Source: Rhinopithecus roxellana (taxonomy: Eukaryota; Chordata; Mammalia; Primates; Cercopithecidae). From it: DNA of 64,000 nucleotides. A model generated the notes under the pieces. It searched no databases. It saw nothing but the letters and a program-made list of their open reading frames with translations, and was not told the origin of the DNA. Position numbers and translations under genes: made by a program. The stretch's first letter is position 1; each line of letters begins with the position of its first letter. The DNA is taken from positions 144,457,358 to 144,521,357 of the forward strand of contig NC_044552.1 of assembly GCF_007565055.1 (NCBI RefSeq). The letters run 5' to 3'. Below, piece after piece: positions 59,346 through 64,000 of this stretch.

Positions 59346-62300
59346 TCAGTTCCCGCCTATGAGTGAGAACATTCGGTGTTTGGTTTTCTGTTTTTGTGAT
59401 AGTTTGCTAAGAATGATGGTTTCCAGCTGCATCCATGTCCCTACAAAGGATGCAAACTCATCCTTTTTTATGGCTGCATAGTATTCCATGGTGTATATGT
59501 GCCACATTTTCTTAATCCAGTCTGTCACTGATGGACATTTGGGTTGATTCCAAGTCTTTGCTATTGTGAATAGTGCCGCAATAAACATACGTGTGCATGT
59601 GTCTTTATAGCAGCATGATTTATAATCCTTTGGGTATATACCCAGTAGTGGGATGGCTGGGTCATATGGTACATCTAGTTCTAGATCCTTGAGGAATTGC
59701 CATACTGTTTTCCATAATGGTTGAACTTGTTTACAATCCCACCAACAGTGTAAAAGTGTTCCTATTTCTCCACATCCTCTCCAACACCTATTGTTTCCTG
59801 ACTTTTTAATGATTTCCACTCTAACTGGTTTGAGATGGTATCTCATTGTGGTTTTGATTTGCATTTCTCTCATGGCCAGTGATGATGAGGATTTTTTCAT
59901 GTGTCTGTTGGCTGTATGAATGTCTTCTTTAGAGAAATGTCTGTTCATATCCTTTGCCCACTTTTTGATGGGATTGTTTGTTTTTTTCTTGTATATGTGT
60001 TTGAGTTCTTTGTAGATTCTGGATATTAGCCTTTTGTCAGATGAGTAGATTGCAAAAATTTTCTCCCATTCTGTAGGCTGCCTGTTCACTCTGATGGTAG
60101 TTTCTTTTCTGCGCAGAAGCTCTTTAGTTCAATTAGATCCCATTTGTCAATTTTTGCTTTTGCTGCCATTGCTTTTGGTGTTTTAGACATGAAGTCTTTG
60201 CCCATGCCTATGTCCTGAATGGTACTACCTAGGTTTCCTTCCAGGGATTTTATGGTATTAGGTCTAACATTTAAGTCTCTAATCCATCTTGAATTAATCT
60301 TCATATAAGGAGTAAGGAAAGGATCCAGTTTCAGCTTTCTACTTATGGCTAGCCAATTTTCCCAGCACCATTTATTAAATAGGGAATCCTTTCCCCATTT
60401 CTTGTTTCTCTCAGGTTTGTCAAAGATGAGATGGCTATAGATGTGTGGTATTATTACTGAGGACTCTGTTCTGTTCAGTTGGTCTATATCTCTGTTTTGG
60501 TACCAGTACCATGCTGTTTTGGTTACTGTAGCCTTGTAGCAGAGTTTGAAGTCAGGTAGCGTGATGCCTCCAGCTTTGTTCTTCTGACTTAGGATTGTCT
60601 TGGCAATGCGGGCTCTTTTTTGGTTCCATATGAACTTTAAAACAGTTTTTTCCAATTCTGTGAAGAAACTCATTGGTAGCTTGATGGGGATAGCATTGAA
60701 TCTATAAATTACCTTGGGCAGTATGGCCATTTTCACGATATTGATTCTTCCTATCCATGAGCATGGTATGTTCTTCCATTTGTTTGTGTCCTCTTTGATT
60801 TCACTGAGCAGTGGTTTGTAGTTCTCCTTGAAGAAGTCCTTTACATCCCTTGTAAGTTGGATTCCTAGGTATTTGATTCTCTTTGAAGCAATTGTGAATG
60901 GAAGTTCATTCCTGATTTGGCTCTCTGTTTGTCTCTTACTGGTGTATAAGAATGCTTGTGATTTTTGCACATTAATTTTGTATCCTGAGACTTTGTTGAA
61001 GTTGCTTATCAGCTTAAGGAGATTTTGGGCTGAGACAATGGGGTTTTCTAAATATACAATCATGTCATCTGCAAACAGGGACAATTTGACTTCTTCTTTT
61101 CCTAATTGAATACCCTTGATTTCTTTCTCTTCCCTGATTGCCCTAGCCAGAACTTCCGACATTATGTTGAATAGGAGTGGTGAGAGAGGGCATCCCTGTC
61201 TTGTACCAGATTTCAAAGGGAATTTTTCCAGTTTTTGCCCATTCAGTATGATATTGGCGATGGGTTTGTCATAAATAGCTCTTATTATTTTGAGGTATGT
61301 TCCATCAGTACCGAATTTATTGAGCATTTTTAGCATGAAGGGCTGTTGAATTTTGTCAAAAGCCTTTTCTGCATCTATTGAGATAATCATGTGGTTCTTG
61401 TCTTTGGTTCTGTTTATATGCTGGATTACGTTTATTGATTTGCGAATGTTGAACCAGCCTTGCATCCCAGGGATGAAGCCCACTTGATCATGGTGGATAA
61501 GCTTTTGGATGTGCTGCTGAATCCGGTTTGCCAGTATTTAATTGAGGATTTTTGCATCGATGTTCATCAGGGATATTGGTCTAAAATTCTCTTTTTTTGT
61601 TGTGTCTCTGCCGGGCTTTGGTGTCAGGATGATGTTGGCCTCATAAAATGAGTTAGGGAGGATTCCCTCTTTTTCTATTGATTGGAATAGTTTCAGAAGG
61701 AAAGGTACTCGCTCCTCTTTGTACCTCTGGTAGAATTCAGCTGTGAATCCATCTGGTCCTGGACATTTTTTGTTGGTAGGTTATTGATTGTTGCCTCAAT
61801 TTCAGAGCCTGCTATTGGTCTATTCAGGGATTCAACTTCTTCCTGGTTTAGTGCTGGAAGAGTGCAAGTGTCCAGGAAATTGTCCGTTTCTTCTAGATTT
61901 TCTAGTTGATTTGTGTAGAGGTGTTTATAGTATTCTCTGATGGTAGTTTGTATTTCTGTGGGGTCAGTGGTGATATCTCCTTTATCATTTCTTATTGCAT
62001 CTATTTGATTCTTCTCTCTTTTCTTCTTTATTAGTCTTGCTAGCGGTCTGTCAATTTTGTTGATCTTTTCAAAAATCCAACTCCTGGATTCATTGATTTT
62101 TTGGAGGGTTTTTTGTGTCTCTATCTCCTTCAGTTCTGCTCTGATCTTCGTTATTTCTTGCCTTCTGCTAGCTTTTGAATGTATTTGCTCTTGCCTCTCT
62201 AGTTCTTTTAATTGTGATGTTAGAATGTCAAATTTAGATCTTTCCAGCTTTCTCTTGTGGGCATTTAGTGCTATAAATTTCCCTCTACACACTGCTTTAA

Positions 62301-63170
62301 ATGTGTCCCAGAGATTCTGGTATGTTGTATCTTTGTTCTCATTGGTTTCAAAGAACATCTTTATTTCTGCCTTCATTTCGTTATGTACCCAGTAGTCCTT
62401 CAGGAGCAGGTTGTTCAGTTTCCATGTAGTTGAGCGGTTTTGATTGAGTTTCTTAGTCCTGAGTTCTAGTTTGATTGCACTGTGGTCTGAGAGACAGTTT
62501 GTTATAATTTCTGTTCTTGTACATTTGCTGAGGAGTGCTTTACTTCCAATTATGTGGTCAATTTTGGAATAAGTGTGATGTGGTGCTGAGAAGAATGTAT
62601 ATTCTGTTGACTTGGGGTGGAGAGTTCTCTAGATGTCTATTAGGTCTGCTTGGTGCAGAGATGAGTTCAATTCCTGGATATCCTTGTTAACTTTCTGTCT
62701 CGTTGATCTATCTAATGTTGACAGTGGAGTATGAAGTCTCCCATTATTATTGTATGGGAGTCTAAGTCTCTTTGTAAGTCTCTAAAGACTTGCTTTATGA
62801 ATCTGGGTGCTCCTGTATTGGGTGCATATATATTTAGGATAGTTAGCTCTTCCTGTTGAATTGATCACTTTACCATTATGTAATGGCCGTCTTTGTCTCT
62901 TTTGATCTTTGATGGTTTAAAGTCTGTTTTATCAGAGACTAGTATTGCAACCCCTGCTTTTTTTTGTTTTCCATTTGCTTGGTAGATCTTCCTCCATCCC
63001 TTTATTTTGAGCCTATGTATGTCTCTGCATGTGAGATGGGTCTCCTGAATACAGCAGACTGATGGGTCTTGACTCTTTATCCAGTTTGCCAGTCTGTGTC
63101 TTTTAATTGGACCATTTAGTCCATTTACATTTAAGGTTAATATTGTTATGTGTGAACTTGATCCTGCCAT
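59346..63170 (-). pseudogene. L1 ORF2 (endonuclease-RT), nearly complete but broken
   Basis: ORF2 begins at 63170 with MAGSSSHITILTLNVNGLNG (endonuclease; the IQETHL motif is present) and stops early at 62865-62867. Another frameshift lies near 62730, removing the conserved asparagine after GDF. The linker is open at 61693-62376, ending in a frameshift near 61768. A TAA at 61538-61540 precedes the RT. The RT piece (60086-61483, 465 codons) is intact: motif A SIDAEKAFD (residues 35-43), SGTRQGCPLSPLLF (92-105) and FADD (137-140, at 61064-61075). A shift near 60098 separates the C-terminal piece (59346-60089), which has the Cys-rich CWRGC...HCWWDC box and ends SLIGGN. At least five lesions make it non-functional. 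Confidence 0.92.
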
Positions 63171-63177
63171 TATGATA

Positions 63178-64000
63178 TTAACTGGTTATTTTGCTCGTTA
63201 GTTGATGCAGTTTCTTCCTAGCCTCGATCGTCTTTACATTTTGGCATCTTTTTGCTATGGCTGGTACCGGTTGTTCATTTCCATGTTTACCGCTTCCTTC
63301 AGGGTCTCTTGTAAGGCAGGCCTGGTGGTGACAAAATCTAAGCATTTGCTTATCTGTAAAGGATTTTATTTCTCCTTCACTTATGAAACTTAGTTTGGCT
63401 GGATATGAAATTCTGGGTTGAAAATTCTTTTCTTTAAGAACGTTGAATATTGGCCCCCACTCTTTTCTGGCTTGTAGAGTTTCTGCCAAGAGATCTGCTG
63501 TTAGTCTGATGGGCTTCCCTTTGTGGGTAACCCGACCTTTCTCTCTGGCTGCCCTTAAGATTCTTTCCTTCATTTCAACGTTGGTGAATCAGGCAATTAT
63601 GTGTCTTGGTGTTGCTCTTCTCGAGGAGTATCTTTGTGGCGTTCTCTGTATTTCCTGAATTTGAATGTTGGCCTGCCCTACTAGGTTGGGGAAGTTCTCC
63701 TGGATGATATCCTGAAGAGTGTTTTCCAACTTGTTTCCATTTTCCCCCTCAATTTCAGGCACGCCAATCAGACATAGATTTGGTCTTTTTACATAATCCC
63801 ATACTTCTTACAGGCTTTGTTCATTTCTTTTTCTTCTTTTTTCTTTTGGTTTCTCTTATCGCTTCATTTCATTCATTTGATCCTCAATCGTTGATACTCT
63901 TTCTTCCAGTTGATCGAGTCGGTTACTGAAGCTTGTGCATTTGTCACGTATTTCTTGTGTCATGGTCTTCATCTCTCTCATTTCGTTTATGACTTTCTCT
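63178..64000 (-). pseudogene. L1 ORF1 (RNA-binding protein), partial and broken
   Basis: The C-terminal half of ORF1p. The open piece at 63178-63573 includes AAREKGRV, GKPIRLTADL and EKNFQPRISYPAKLSFISEG, matching the end of ORF1p. After TDKQMLR an apparent 2-bp loss near 63338 shifts the frame, replacing the normal tail. Upstream bases to 64000 hold further ORF1 (coiled-coil side) in other frames. The protein normally packages L1 RNA. This copy cannot make a normal one. Confidence 0.88.

Larger units (their letters stand above)
59099..64000 (-). mobile_element. Young L1, Old World monkey type, 3' 4.9 kb
   Basis: A reversed L1 running off the window. Its A-rich tail complement starts at 59099; the 3' UTR has CAACTCGTCAGCACCCATCA and CAGGTATAACTCCCAATGCA, a form I associate with macaque L1. 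ORF2 (59346-63170) and the start of ORF1 (63178 on) follow in reverse. Few lesions relative to the old copies here show a recent insertion. The 5' UTR and the 5' target duplication lie outside the window. Confidence 0.93.

Overview
This window is primate genomic DNA made almost entirely of interspersed repeats. I find no protein-coding exon, RNA gene, CpG island or CRISPR array that I can support. The species group is probably an Old World monkey (Cercopithecidae, for example macaque, baboon or guenon). The AluY copies at 7342-7632 and 46071-46386 carry the variants I associate with that lineage: CTCAAGCCTG, ACTAGCCGGGCGAGG, GTAAACC and GAGATCCGGCC. The L1 3' UTRs at 59099 and near 19200 carry the doubled CACCCATCAA segment and ATATCAGGTATAACTCCC variant that I associate with macaque L1. 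Both points rest on remembered consensus sequences, not on a search.

Layout. 1-4136: an old L1 (+) whose tail was hit by a second, 5'-inverted L1. 4137-17695: Alus, MIR and L2 fragments, an MLT1 LTR and a CTTT microsatellite. 17696-20335: a four-level nest (LTR-like repeat, then Tigger2, then Alu, then twin-primed L1). 20336-26100: GATA repeat, MADE1, an Alu, a 57-bp tandem duplication, and a MER2 element that carries an AAAGG-type pentanucleotide tract and a 0.9-kb unnamed insertion. 26706-27374: an ERV-type solo LTR. 27.9-43 kb: L2, MIR, MLT1 and THE1/MST LTRs, and an L1M fragment. 43-46.4 kb: an L1M/HAL1 remnant and several Alus. 48.3-55.6 kb: MIR, MLT1, L2, MER5-like and MER1 elements plus two local inverted duplications. 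55.7-58.3 kb: an old L1 (-). 58.3-59.1 kb: a possible retrocopy. 59.1-64 kb: the 3' 4.9 kb of a young L1 (-) running off the window.

The most unusual signals are two local inverted templated insertions. A segment at 48358-48413 reappears inverted inside an Alu about 340 bp away. A 134-bp segment at 53470-53603 reappears inverted inside a MER1 element 1.5 kb away. Both look like scars of replication template switching. No functional gene network can be inferred here. All open reading frames I could place are decayed L1 ORF1/ORF2 pieces or chance frames in repeats.
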